This document shows positions 43,491 through 52,328 of a stretch of 64,000 nucleotides of DNA, piece after piece (the first letter of the stretch is position 1; each line of letters starts with the position of its first letter). Position numbers and translations under genes: made by a program. The notes under the pieces were generated by a model. The model was not told where the DNA came from. It saw only the letters and a program-made list of their open reading frames with translations, and made no database searches. Origin of the DNA: Sporomusa acidovorans (GTDB taxonomy: Bacteria > Bacillota > Negativicutes > Sporomusales > Sporomusaceae); assembly GCF_900101845.1 (NCBI RefSeq), contig NZ_FNAM01000013.1:1-64000 (forward strand). The letters are read 5' to 3'.

Positions 43491-43937
43491 ATGAAGAAAC
43501 TTGTTATTTGGATATTGACTTTAGCAATCGCATTACTGGCAGGCTGGGCAATCAAATCCCTTTATTTTTCTCATTCTGTGGAAACGTCTGTTCCCGCGAC
43601 AATCACTCCCCCACCGCCTGCTCCTGTCGAAGACAATACAGGTATACAAGAACCAAAGCCCGAAGAGCCCGCTTTAGAAAATGAAAACACCGAAGAACGA
43701 CAATTGAGCCCAATGCGTATTTCCCCTGAAAAAACACAAACGCCGGCAGATCCTCCGGTAGACTTATCCAGTCAGACAATGTCAATTAAAAAAGAACAAA
43801 AGAAAAGACTGGAAATTGCGCCAGGTGTCAAAGTAAAAAGTGGCGGTATCGATATTAGCCTTGATGAGGAAAATACAAAAACGCTGGAATTGAGACCAAA
43901 TGACCAAAATCAAATTCTATATAAACAGAAATTCTAA
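43491..43937 (+). CDS. membrane-anchored Pro/Glu-rich hypothetical protein
   Basis: A 148-residue protein with a short N-terminal anchor (KLVIWILTLAIALLAGWAI, residues 3-21), then a Pro/Glu-rich linker (about 30-100) and a charged tail. GGAGAGGG precedes ATG 43491; the frame extends 15 codons upstream without a site. The exported part is probably disordered. No family recognised. Confidence 0.6.
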   Translation: MKKLVIWILTLAIALLAGWAIKSLYFSHSVETSVPATITPPPPAPVEDNTGIQEPKPEEPALENENTEERQLSPMRISPEKTQTPADPPVDLSSQTMSIKKEQKKRLEIAPGVKVKSGGIDISLDEENTKTLELRPNDQNQILYKQKF

Positions 43938-43940
43938 ATG

Positions 43941-43990
43941 AAACAGAAACCCACTTTCCAGCTTTAAGCCAGGAAGGTGGGTTTCTGTTT
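43941..43990. terminator. bidirectional terminator between convergent genes
   Basis: AAACAGAAACCCACTTTCC (43941-43959) pairs with GGAAGGTGGGTTTCTGTTT (43972-43990) with one G-U pair; both strands end in T-rich sequence. It overlaps the last codons of the EamA gene. Confidence 0.75.
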
Positions 43991-44890
43991 AGCGGGCTGG
44001 CTTTTACTTTGTGTTGTAATAAACACGCCGGCAATGGTTAAGGCCATACCGATTACATGATACGCCGATATTGTCTCGCCATACAGGAGGACGGCAATCC
44101 ATAAGGCATTTACCGGCATCAGATTAATATAAGCCGAAGCCTTAGTCGCCCCACTGCGCTGAATACCCCAGTTAAACAATAAAAATGCCACAACGGTTGC
44201 AAATATGGCAAGATACAGGATTTCCAGCATCGTCTGATTGGAGAGATGTAACGTTTTATGCCACTGTCCCTCCGTGATAACGGACACCAGCAGCAGCATG
44301 CCTGCGCCCAATATTGTGGAAACCGATGTTACTGCTCCCGCCCCCATTGTACGCGTAACTTTTTTTATTAACAGCGTATAGGCAACCCAGCTTGCAACTG
44401 CGCCAAACAGGCATTGTTCCCCTACACCAATTGACATTTGGCTAAGTATGCTGAAATCGCCTTTGCTGACAACAAAAGTGACACCGATTAACGACAGGAT
44501 TACGCCAACGGCGGTACGCAGATTGCGCGCTTCCCCCATAAAAAGGCTGGCAATGCATGCCGTAAAAACCGGATTGACCACAATGACCAGCGCGCCCGTG
44601 ATTGCCGATGTATACTGCAGTCCGGTTGCAAAAAAATAATTATACAAAAAAACTCCGGTTGCCCCCAGTGCCAGTAAACTAAAGAAATTCTTCCGGATTG
44701 GCGCCCATTCCAACTCCCGGCGCCATACGCTCCATAGCAGCATAAGCAGCCCGGCAATAAGGAATCGGAGTGCTGACGCGGTTAACGGCGGCAATTCCGT
44801 AAGCACATGTTTGGTTGTACCAAAGGCGCCACCCCAAAACAAGGGAACCAACAATAGGATGATATAGGTTTTTCTAAGGCTCAGTTGCAT
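43964..44890 (-). CDS. EamA/DMT-family transporter
   Basis: A 308-residue, ten-helix protein formed by two EamA repeats (first about residues 8-140, starting YIILLLVPLFWGGAFGTTK; second about 155-290, with GATKASAYINLMPVNALWIAVLL). These export amino acids or metabolites; the substrate is unknown. ATG 44890 follows GGGGGGAGAG; the longer frame to 44932 is rejected. Confidence 0.88.
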   Translation of the reverse strand: MQLSLRKTYIILLLVPLFWGGAFGTTKHVLTELPPLTASALRFLIAGLLMLLWSVWRRELEWAPIRKNFFSLLALGATGVFLYNYFFATGLQYTSAITGALVIVVNPVFTACIASLFMGEARNLRTAVGVILSLIGVTFVVSKGDFSILSQMSIGVGEQCLFGAVASWVAYTLLIKKVTRTMGAGAVTSVSTILGAGMLLLVSVITEGQWHKTLHLSNQTMLEILYLAIFATVVAFLLFNWGIQRSGATKASAYINLMPVNALWIAVLLYGETISAYHVIGMALTIAGVFITTQSKSQPAKQKPTFLA

Positions 44891-44920
44891 AGTAACTCTC
44901 CCCCCATTGCGTTTACAAAA

Positions 44921-44971
44921 GAACCATTTCATGGAATCCGCTTATCATTGGGGATTACCACGAAATGGTTC
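44921..44971. repeat. inverted repeat upstream of the EamA gene
   Basis: GAACCATTTC (44921-44930) is complementary to GAAATGGTTC (44962-44971), with TGG/CCA extending the stem past one mismatch. It lies 30 bp upstream of the start codon and could be an operator or a leader hairpin. Confidence 0.4.
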
Positions 44972-45093
44972 ACATTTTTTCCTTACCCATTTATAATAAT
45001 CAAAATGTGCAATTCTGTCACTATCTTTTTAGCTAATCTTCCAGATCGCTTAATTAAGACCGGTAACATTCAACCCTCGGGTGAAGAATTTCT

Positions 45094-46179
45094 TCAGACA
45101 ACCTCATACAAATTGCATTCCTTGGGATTAAAGGCTATTCTAAGCTGCCTCCCGATCGACACTCTGTCAACCGCTTGTTCCCGCGGTATCCGCATTGTCA
45201 GGGTCACTCCCTTAACCTCCACCATAACGCGATACATGCCAATGCCCGGCACGATCTGCCAAACGCTGCCTTCCATGACTATCAGAGCATCATACGCCGA
45301 CGCTCGCTGTTCATCCAAAATAAATATAGCGTCTCCCGGCAGGCAGCACAGCGCCGCCGTCGGTACAGCAATCTCTCCCTGCCAGGAAAATCGTATACCG
45401 TTATCCAATTGCACCATAATATCACTACCTTGCTGTGCCACTTGGCAGGGTAATATATTATCCATCCCAATCAAACCCGCAATTGCCGCATTTACCGGTC
45501 GACGCAAAATTACCTCAGGCGTATCATCTTGCAAAATACGGCCGTCCTGCAAAACAATAGCCCTGTCAGCAAAATACAAAACATCATTAAAATTATGGCT
45601 TACTAATATGACCGTAGTTCCCCGTTCGACCGCGATCTGCCTCAATTCCGCCAGCAACGTATTGCGCGTCGGTGAATCAAGGGAAGCAAACGGCTCATCC
45701 AATAGTAAAAGTTCCGGCTTGTAGACCAGCGCCCGCGCCAAGCAAACCCGCTGGGCTTCGCCGCCGGACAAATTACGAGCCATCCTGTTGGCCAAATGGG
45801 CACACTGAAACTCATTAAGGACCTGATTCACGTCAGCATTTATCGCACGCTCATTCATGCCGCGAAACCGTAACGCCAGCGCAACATTGTCAAATACCGT
45901 ATTATCCAGCAATAACGTCTCCTGAAATACCATCGCCGACCGTCGACGCAAAATAAGTTTATTGGTTCGCGCAACATCCTCTCCAAACAAGACCATGCGG
46001 CCGGTATCATACGGCAGTTGCATATTGATCAGTTGTAAAAGCGTGCTCTTTCCCGCCCCGTTAGGTCCGATGACGGCAATCATCTCACCCTCGTCGACAG
46101 ATAACTCTCCAATCGATAATATCTGCCGTTTATTGCGAACCACTTTTACATCCGTTATTTCCAGCACCGCTTGTCTCAT
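45094..46179 (-). CDS. tupC: tungstate ABC transporter ATPase TupC
   Basis: A 361-residue ATPase with Walker A GPNGAGKST, signature LSGGEAQRV and Walker B LLLLDEPFASLD, followed by a C-terminal TOBE-like domain (about residues 235-355) typical of oxyanion importers. It overlaps tupB by 50 bp, which implies tight coupling. It powers tungstate uptake with TupB and TupA. Confidence 0.88.
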   Translation of the reverse strand: MRQAVLEITDVKVVRNKRQILSIGELSVDEGEMIAVIGPNGAGKSTLLQLINMQLPYDTGRMVLFGEDVARTNKLILRRRSAMVFQETLLLDNTVFDNVALALRFRGMNERAINADVNQVLNEFQCAHLANRMARNLSGGEAQRVCLARALVYKPELLLLDEPFASLDSPTRNTLLAELRQIAVERGTTVILVSHNFNDVLYFADRAIVLQDGRILQDDTPEVILRRPVNAAIAGLIGMDNILPCQVAQQGSDIMVQLDNGIRFSWQGEIAVPTAALCCLPGDAIFILDEQRASAYDALIVMEGSVWQIVPGIGMYRVMVEVKGVTLTMRIPREQAVDRVSIGRQLRIAFNPKECNLYEVV

Positions 46180-46879
46180 ACCGCTCTCGCTTTCCGCTAT
46201 TTTGCAAATAGGTTAATAAAACCACTATCCCATAAACAACAATCAACAAAACAAAACTAAGAGCCAAAGCAATGTCATAGTTGCCTTTGCCCACTTCCAT
46301 AACCGTAGCGGTAGTAAGCACCCTTGTTTGCCCCTTAATATTGCCGCCTACCATCATGGATGCGCCAACCTCCGAAACTATACCGCCAAATCCCGCCATA
46401 ACCGCCGCCAATAGACCTAATTTAGCCTCTTTGATTAATAGCCAGTTAGCCTGCCACTCCGTAGCGCCAAGCGATAATAATTGCAAGCGCAGTTTGGGAT
46501 TAAGCCCGCCAATTGCCGCAAAACTGAGACCGGCCACAATGGGGCCGGCAATAATGGCCTGGGCGATGATCATCGCCCAGACCGTATACATGAATCCCAA
46601 CATCCCCAATGGGCCATATCTCCACAGAAGCAAGCTGACAAATAAGCCTACTACCACCGGCGGCAGCCCCATCCCAAAATTAATCAGGCTGAGACAAAAT
46701 CGCTTGCCGGGGAATTCCCGCAACGCAAGCCACAAACCTATCGGAACCCCGATCGCCACACTGAACAAAGTCGCGAAACCGGACACCTTAACGGTTAACG
46801 CAGCAACCTCATAGACCTCGGCATCGCCGGTTGCCAGCAAATATAGCGCTTGCATAAACCCAGAGAAAATACTATCCAT
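46130..46879 (-). CDS. tupB: tungstate ABC transporter permease TupB
   Basis: A 249-residue permease with about five helices and the EAA-type loop near GLNPKLRLQLLSLGATEWQANW. The N-terminal YEVAALTVKVSGFATLFSVAIG and the VSEVGASMMVGGNIKGQTRVL stretch are typical of TupB/WtpB-like permeases. AGAGGATT precedes the ATG. Confidence 0.9.
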   Translation of the reverse strand: MDSIFSGFMQALYLLATGDAEVYEVAALTVKVSGFATLFSVAIGVPIGLWLALREFPGKRFCLSLINFGMGLPPVVVGLFVSLLLWRYGPLGMLGFMYTVWAMIIAQAIIAGPIVAGLSFAAIGGLNPKLRLQLLSLGATEWQANWLLIKEAKLGLLAAVMAGFGGIVSEVGASMMVGGNIKGQTRVLTTATVMEVGKGNYDIALALSFVLLIVVYGIVVLLTYLQNSGKRERYETSGAGNNGCKSGSQ

Positions 46880-46891
46880 ACGTAAATCCTC

Positions 46892-47773
46892 TTATAAACC
46901 GAAATCTTTTTCCGTTTTGCCGGCGTCTGCGAAAAATAACGCTTGTCCGTATTTATCCTTGCCGAAATTACCGATTATGTCTTGCCCTTCGCTTGACAGG
47001 ATAAACGCACTAAAGGCTTTCGCGCCCGCATGATTGGCTTTGGCAAACTTTTCAGGATTCACTTCCATAACATGATAAAGATTCAGCAGCTTCGGATCGC
47101 CTTCGACCATGATGTCTAACGCTAAATTCTTCTTTTGGGCTAAATATGTAGCCCGGTCGGTCAGCGTATATCCTTTTTTCTCGTTAGCAATGGCCAGCGT
47201 TTGCCCCATACCGGCACCCGCTTCCTGGTACCAGTTCCCGGTTGGCGCAATCCCGGCCTGTTTCCACAACTTCTGCTCCATTTGATGCGTACCTGACTTG
47301 TCGCCACGCGAGATAAACGGTGCCTGGGCCTTGGCGATAGCCGTCAGTGCCGCAGTAACCGTCTGCCCTTTAGTATGGGCGGCATCATCGGCAGGACCGA
47401 CAAGGATAAAGTCATTATGCATAACCATAAGGCGATTCATAGCCGCACCGCTTGCAACGACTTTCTTCTCCGCATCGGGCGCATGTACCAAAAGCACGTC
47501 CGCCTCGCCCTTTTCCCCCATAGCCAGGGCTTGGCCTGTGCCAACCGCAATGGTTTTTACCTTATAGCCCGTCTTTTTTTCAAAAGCAGGTATCAGAACA
47601 TCAAGTAAACCGCTGTCCTGCGTGCTCGTCGTAGTCGCAAGGATTACATCCTGAACCTGGGGTTTAGCCGGTTCCGGAGAAGCCTTGTCCGGTTTTGTCC
47701 CACAGCCCGCCAGGCCAACAAGCATTAAGCAAATAAACAGTACTGCGAAAACTGACGTATTTTTGTTATGCAT
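46892..47773 (-). CDS. tupA: tungstate-binding lipoprotein TupA
   Basis: A 293-residue lipoprotein (lipobox VGLAGC). The TupA signature ILATTTSTQDSGLLDVLIP opens the mature domain; other family segments are VGTGQALAMGEKGEADVLLVH, ISRGDKSGTHQME and GMGQTLAIANEKKGYTLTDR. TupA proteins prefer tungstate over molybdate with very high affinity. ATG 47773 follows AAGGAGCGATAGG. Directly downstream of the MoeA genes, so uptake and cofactor assembly are co-transcribed. Confidence 0.93.
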   Translation of the reverse strand: MHNKNTSVFAVLFICLMLVGLAGCGTKPDKASPEPAKPQVQDVILATTTSTQDSGLLDVLIPAFEKKTGYKVKTIAVGTGQALAMGEKGEADVLLVHAPDAEKKVVASGAAMNRLMVMHNDFILVGPADDAAHTKGQTVTAALTAIAKAQAPFISRGDKSGTHQMEQKLWKQAGIAPTGNWYQEAGAGMGQTLAIANEKKGYTLTDRATYLAQKKNLALDIMVEGDPKLLNLYHVMEVNPEKFAKANHAGAKAFSAFILSSEGQDIIGNFGKDKYGQALFFADAGKTEKDFGL

Positions 47774-47827
47774 CTTCCTATCGCTCCTTTTTTTAAATTG
47801 CATCGCCTGCCGTTATCCTTTTATCAA

Positions 47828-49765
47828 CTAAAATGCTACCCGTTCGCCGGCCTTGGATAAGTCATAGCCGCCAAGTGCTTCCACCTGCTGCCGAAACTCC
47901 GGTGATTGTAATATCCCGATAATTAGCGCAAGCCTTTCATCCTCAGGCGAAAAATTTAAAATAAGATCATACTGCTCCTGCGCAACCGGAATAAAGTCCA
48001 ATCCCAGCGCTGTAGCTGCGGCCCGTATTCCCATGCCGGTGTCGGCAGCCCCCCCGGCGATTGTGGCCGCAACGGCCATGTGGGTGCTGACTTCCTTATC
48101 ATAACCGGCTATATTGCCAGGCTCCAGCTCCAGCTGCCGCAGTTGATAATCCAGCAGCATCCTTGTACCGGCGCCTCGCTGGCGGTTTACATATTCGACA
48201 TCAGGGCGCACTAAATCCCGGAGACTCTGAATCCCTTTGGGATTGCCCGGCAGCACCATCAGACCTTGATCCCGCATAGCCAGATGGACCAGGCACCAAG
48301 ACCCGTTATTCGTTAAATAGCGCTTTACAAACGGCACGTTAAATTCGCCGCTACCTTCATCAAGCATATGGATGCCGGCGATATGCGCCTCGTTATTGCG
48401 GATCGCCATGATGCCCCCCATACTGCCGACGTTTGCACAGGACAATGCCAGGTTTGCCTGGCGGCCTAAAAATACCCCCAGAATTTCAAGAGCAAGGTCA
48501 TGGCTGCCGACCGATAAAATATTGTTGCCGACCGAGCATTTGCCAAACAGACTTATCGGGGTTACGGTTCCTGCTGCCAAACCGTCTTTTGTCTCATTTA
48601 TGACCAGTGTTCCCTGGGCTTTTGTTAATGAACTGATTAAACCGGCGCCGCGACCTAAAGGCGCAGCGACAGTTTTTCCCTGAACCTCGCCCAATGATAC
48701 TCTTACATATTCCTCCACACCAATATGTGAATAAACTTGTCTGGACACAGCAGCCGCGACGGTTTCCACCTGTGGCCGCGGAAGTTTCTGCCTGGCAAAC
48801 AGCACGTTGCGCACAAACAATTCAGCAGTCAGCATCGCCGATACGGAATATCCCGGAAGCCCGATAACCGGTTTTCCCTGACAAATAGCCAGTACTACCG
48901 GCTTGCCTGGTTTAATGGCGACACCGTGCACCAATACTTCCCCCAACTCAACCAGTATATCGGCGGTGAAGTCTTCCGTACCGGCGGAAGTTCCGGCATT
49001 AGTAATCACCATATCGCTGACTTGCAAACTGTCAACAATCGCTTCTTTTATTTGCTGATAATCGTCGCAAACAATCGCGTGGCGATTGGGGACGCCGCCC
49101 CAGGTAGTTACCGCCGCACATAACATATGGGAATTAACATCCAAAATGGTCCCCGGCTTTAGTTCCCGGTGAGTGGCGACTAACTCGCTGCCGGTAGGAA
49201 TAACGGTTACTTTCGGTTTTGCGACTACTTCCACACTGTCTAATCCCGCGGCAAGCAAAGCGGCAATATCCGCCGGGGTAATAACATGATGTTCCAGCAG
49301 TACCATTTCATTGGTCACAATATCTTCGCCAATAACACGAACATGCTGCCAGGGCGCGGCCGCCGCAGTAATAGTGGCATACCCCTCGGAAAAGTGTACA
49401 TCCTCTACCATAATTACCGCATTGGTGCCTGCCGGCATTACGTCGCCGGTATCAACAATATAGCAGCCTGCGTCGGCAAAAGGCTCATCACTTTTTAGCA
49501 CAACTAATTTCCGGGGAGCGGTTTCACCCGCGCCGAAAGTATCCTGTGCCTTTACGGCAATTCCGTCCATCGCCGAACTATTATAATGCGGTACCGACTG
49601 CCTGGCGTACACGCACTGTGCGGTTACACGCCCTAATGCCTCGCCGGCACTTACCTGCTGTACAGGCAAACCGGAAAAATAGCCGATAGCGGTAAGCTTA
49701 TCCCACCATATCCTTTCCGCCTGCTGCCGGGGCAGACAGTGCAAATACGCTTTTCCTTTATGCAA
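47828..49765 (-). CDS. MoeA fused to a periplasmic-binding-like domain
   Basis: A 645-residue two-part protein. Residues 1-410 are a MoeA molybdotransferase (SSAMDGIAVKA, VIPTGSELV, TNAGTSAGTEDFT, KPGKPVV and GLPGYSVSAM), which inserts Mo or W into adenylated pterin. Residues 430-640 are a PBP-like domain of the type fused to molybdate-dependent regulators (MAIRNNEAHIAGIHML; VNRQRGAGTRMLLDYQL; ATIAGGAADTGMGIRAAA). The fusion may bind the metal or cofactor. TTG start with AGGAGGAGG. Confidence 0.9.
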   Translation of the reverse strand: MHKGKAYLHCLPRQQAERIWWDKLTAIGYFSGLPVQQVSAGEALGRVTAQCVYARQSVPHYNSSAMDGIAVKAQDTFGAGETAPRKLVVLKSDEPFADAGCYIVDTGDVMPAGTNAVIMVEDVHFSEGYATITAAAAPWQHVRVIGEDIVTNEMVLLEHHVITPADIAALLAAGLDSVEVVAKPKVTVIPTGSELVATHRELKPGTILDVNSHMLCAAVTTWGGVPNRHAIVCDDYQQIKEAIVDSLQVSDMVITNAGTSAGTEDFTADILVELGEVLVHGVAIKPGKPVVLAICQGKPVIGLPGYSVSAMLTAELFVRNVLFARQKLPRPQVETVAAAVSRQVYSHIGVEEYVRVSLGEVQGKTVAAPLGRGAGLISSLTKAQGTLVINETKDGLAAGTVTPISLFGKCSVGNNILSVGSHDLALEILGVFLGRQANLALSCANVGSMGGIMAIRNNEAHIAGIHMLDEGSGEFNVPFVKRYLTNNGSWCLVHLAMRDQGLMVLPGNPKGIQSLRDLVRPDVEYVNRQRGAGTRMLLDYQLRQLELEPGNIAGYDKEVSTHMAVAATIAGGAADTGMGIRAAATALGLDFIPVAQEQYDLILNFSPEDERLALIIGILQSPEFRQQVEALGGYDLSKAGERVAF

Positions 49766-49777
49766 AATGCCTCCTCC

Positions 49778-51016
49778 TTACGGTTTGGTAATTAAATTTA
49801 CCTGCACGATTTCCTCACTATACAAACCGCCCTTGTCTGCCGGAATATGTACAATGCCGTCAGCCATTGCCATTGTGCTAATTAGTCCTGATTTTCCCAG
49901 AATCGGTTCAGCCCGGTATTCATTGGCTTTTTTCACTAACCGGACCCTGATAAAATCATCTCTGCCCGGAACGGAGGCCATATTACGCGTTAGTCGGGCC
50001 GGTATTGTATATACATTTCCGGACTTTTGACCAAGAAGTGCCTGAACTGCAGGTTTTACAATTTGTCCACAAACTGTCATCGCCGCTACGGGATGCCCCG
50101 GCAAACCAAATACCGGTACTTTGCCAATCATGCCAAAGATGGTGGGTTTGCCCGGTTTCACCGCCATTCCATGAAATAATACATCCTGGTTTCCTAATTC
50201 CTGTATAACTTTAACTGTATGATCTCTCGCCCCGACTGAACTTCCTCCTGAGATGACGACCAGATCGCTTTGCAGTATGGCCTGGGACACGGCTGTCCGC
50301 AACTCTTCATATTGGTCTTGTACAATCCCGTAACGCCGCACCAGGCAACCGGCTTCTGCAAGCATTGCCGCCAATGCATAGGAATTAATATCACGTACTT
50401 GTCCGTTCACCGGGGTGCAAGCTACATTGACCAGTTCATCACCGGTAGAAATAATGGCAACATTAGGCTTTCGCCGTACCGGCACTTTCTCAAAGCCACA
50501 AGCGGCCAACGCACCAATGTCCTGCGGCAAAATTTGCTGTCCCTGCCTCAGAATGCAGTGCCCTTTGCTGATATCTTCCCCTTTCAAAACGACATTTTCC
50601 CCCGGGGCAGCCGCTTTGAGAACCAGCAGACTGTTATTGTCAGGCCGTTCTGCATGTTCCAGCATAACAACAGCGTCCGCTCCCGCCGGCAGCATGCCGC
50701 CGGTTGGTATCGTTACAGCCTGTCCCGGTTGCAGTTGAACACAGGTTTCCTGTCCCATGGCCACTTCACTTACAATGTCAAAGAGTGCCGGCACACCCTC
50801 GCTCGCGCCAAATGTGTCTGCACTTCGCACTGCAAAACCATCTACCGTCGACCGGCTGAAAGGCGGCAAGTCCTCTTTACTGACAATATCTTCGGCGGCA
50901 ATACGCTCAAAAGCCTCGTCCAAAGATACTGGCTCACTCGCAACGATACGCCCTGCTAACGCGTTCATCAACAATTGCTTGGCCTCTTTTAGAGATATAC
51001 AGGTAAAATACTCCAT
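49778..51016 (-). CDS. moeA: molybdopterin molybdotransferase MoeA
   Basis: A 412-residue MoeA with all expected motifs: FSRSTVDGFAVRSADTFGAS, PTGGMLPAGADAVVMLEHAE, IISTGDELV, ISGGSSVGARDHT and KPGKPTIFG...GLPGHPVAAM, then a C-terminal beta domain. ATG 51016 follows GGAGCGG; the upstream extension overlaps the next small gene. A second MoeA follows 12 bp downstream; in tungsten users paired MoeA proteins are thought to discriminate Mo and W. Confidence 0.92.
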   Translation of the reverse strand: MEYFTCISLKEAKQLLMNALAGRIVASEPVSLDEAFERIAAEDIVSKEDLPPFSRSTVDGFAVRSADTFGASEGVPALFDIVSEVAMGQETCVQLQPGQAVTIPTGGMLPAGADAVVMLEHAERPDNNSLLVLKAAAPGENVVLKGEDISKGHCILRQGQQILPQDIGALAACGFEKVPVRRKPNVAIISTGDELVNVACTPVNGQVRDINSYALAAMLAEAGCLVRRYGIVQDQYEELRTAVSQAILQSDLVVISGGSSVGARDHTVKVIQELGNQDVLFHGMAVKPGKPTIFGMIGKVPVFGLPGHPVAAMTVCGQIVKPAVQALLGQKSGNVYTIPARLTRNMASVPGRDDFIRVRLVKKANEYRAEPILGKSGLISTMAMADGIVHIPADKGGLYSEEIVQVNLITKP

Positions 51017-51018
51017 TA

Positions 51019-51216
51019 TTACCGCTCCTTGTACTTGCCAAAACACCCTAACTGACAGTCGCTTATTTTAATCCCGGCTGCTTCAACCGCCTTACCGATC
51101 ACACGCAATGAAACACCTGCCGACTCGGCTAACTGATGAGCCTCCGCACAAGTTAGCTTTCCGTTTTTCGCTAAATCTATTAGTTTATTTTTCAGTTCTT
51201 CGTTCACCGTTTTCAT
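51019..51216 (-). CDS. small conserved helical protein of the Moco/Wco operon
   Basis: A 65-residue protein with an HTH-like helical body (KLTCAEAHQLAESAGVSLRVIGKAVEAAGIKI) and a C-terminal cysteine motif, CQLGCFGK. It sits between the MoaD-like gene and moeA, 2 bp from the latter. I recall similar proteins beside molybdopterin genes but no defined function. The two cysteines could bind metal or take part in sulfur transfer. Confidence 0.65.
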   Translation of the reverse strand: MKTVNEELKNKLIDLAKNGKLTCAEAHQLAESAGVSLRVIGKAVEAAGIKISDCQLGCFGKYKER

Positions 51217-51243
51217 AACCGCAACCTCCCTGTAACGGATTGG

Positions 51244-51567
51244 CTATTTTCGAACAAAATTATATTTATTTCCCTGGTTCTTTGAATAAAAACCCAGAGC
51301 CATGCGGTAGGGACCCGGACAGCCGGGAGGTACAAAAGCTACCCGGTCACCTGCATGAATAGGATAGTCTAATGATTGTGCGAAGCCATTGACAAAAATT
51401 ATTTCAATTTCCTCCAGGGGAATCTCCAGTTTTTCAGCCAGACCGGTGCCGGTAGTAGGTCCTTCTAAATCAATGATTAAAGGACTGGGCCAGTTTCTAT
51501 CCTTAAAATATTTATATAAATGCAGAAATCCCCGCACTTCAATGGTTTTTCTATCTTGTTCCGGCAT
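51244..51567 (-). CDS. MoaD/ThiS-like protein without C-terminal Gly-Gly
   Basis: A 107-residue beta-grasp protein. TIEVRGFLHLYKYFKDRNW and TGLAEKLEIPLEEIEIIFVNG...DYPIHAGDRVAFVPPG follow the MoaD/ThiS fold, but instead of ending in GG it continues about 22 residues (PGCPGPYRMALGFYSK). It therefore cannot form the usual thiocarboxylate without processing. AAGGAGGG precedes the ATG. First gene of the group that continues through moeA to tup. Confidence 0.75.
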   Translation of the reverse strand: MPEQDRKTIEVRGFLHLYKYFKDRNWPSPLIIDLEGPTTGTGLAEKLEIPLEEIEIIFVNGFAQSLDYPIHAGDRVAFVPPGCPGPYRMALGFYSKNQGNKYNFVRK

Positions 51568-51611
51568 TTTATCCCTCCTTGCGCGCTGATCTTGGATTCA
51601 AAGCACAAACT

Positions 51612-51686
51612 AAAAAAACAGGACGGAGGTTCTACAATATTTAGAATATGCAATATTAGGAAAACTCAGCCGTCCTGCCTTTTTTA
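51612..51686. terminator. bidirectional long hairpin
   Basis: CAGGACGG (51619-51626) pairs with CCGTCCTG (51670-51677); CAATATT copies in the loop can extend the structure. T runs flank it on both strands. On the minus strand it precedes the MoaD-like gene, where it could act as a leader terminator. Confidence 0.55.
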
Positions 51687-51738
51687 TTTATCTTTTCAAT
51701 TCTATTTTACTATATGATAATAAATAGCACTACCTCTT

Positions 51739-51872
51739 TCTATATATTCCGCATTAAAGAATTTTGCAGGCACAGGCAGATGGTGTATTGACAACGCTCC
51801 ACCACTGGCGTTTGACTTCCGCTTTTGCCAAGTTACACCATCCGCCTGCACAAATCTTTAGCACGTTGTATA
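51739..51872 (-). repeat. foldback repeat element, copy A
   Basis: A 134-bp element whose ends are complementary (TAAAGA..TTGCAGGC / GCCTGCA..TCTTTA) and that shares both termini with copy B at 56028-56100 in opposite orientation. It carries no gene. Read on the minus strand it begins TATACAACGTGCTAAAGA and ends AATGCGGAATATATAGA. Confidence 0.65.
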
Positions 51873-51917
51873 CAGCGTTAAAAAAAAAAGGAATATTTCG
51901 CTTACTTTTTTCTGCGC

Positions 51918-52151
51918 TTATCCCCCGCCTACCGGCGGAAACAACCCGATGCGGTCACCACTATTTACTGTCCTATCAAGGTCGCATCCCACACCGTTTA
52001 TCATAATCAGATGAATTTCCGCCGGATCAATTTTCATTGTTTCCACTAAATCAAGCACAGTACTGCCGTCAGGCACATCCACTATTATTACTCCATTGGG
52101 AATTGTCGTATAACGCCGCAAGGTGGCATATAAACGTACTTCCACTACCAT
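51918..52151 (-). CDS. MoaD-type sulfur carrier (copy 1)
   Basis: A 77-residue beta-grasp sulfur carrier ending GLFPPVGGG, so the terminal Gly-Gly needed for adenylation and thiocarboxylation is present. VEVRLYATLRRYT, DVPDGSTVLDLVE and IMINGVGCD are typical of MoaD. It lies downstream of AOR1, separated by a terminator hairpin. The partner activating enzyme is probably the MoeB-like protein at 54395. AGGAGGCG precedes the ATG. Confidence 0.9.
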   Translation of the reverse strand: MVVEVRLYATLRRYTTIPNGVIIVDVPDGSTVLDLVETMKIDPAEIHLIMINGVGCDLDRTVNSGDRIGLFPPVGGG

Positions 52152-52202
52152 CGTAAAGCGCCTCCTAGAGTTTTTTAACGAAGGTACTTTTAGTATTAGC
52201 CC

Positions 52203-52230
52203 AAAAAGCCGGGCTTAAGCCCGGCTTTTT
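52203..52230 (-). terminator. terminator between AOR1 and its moaD
   Basis: AAAAAGCCGGGCTT / AAGCCCGGCTTTTT form a perfect palindrome ending in T on either strand. It sits between aor1 and moaD1, so read-through is required for moaD1 unless it has its own promoter. The same arrangement occurs at 57052-57077. Confidence 0.8.
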
Positions 52231-52328
52231 GCTGATCAAACAGAATGTATCACTGAATTCTGTTGACCTAAATGCAAACCATCGGCTAACGCTTTCGCCA
52301 AAGGCTCGGCGTTCCCGGATTTTATAAT

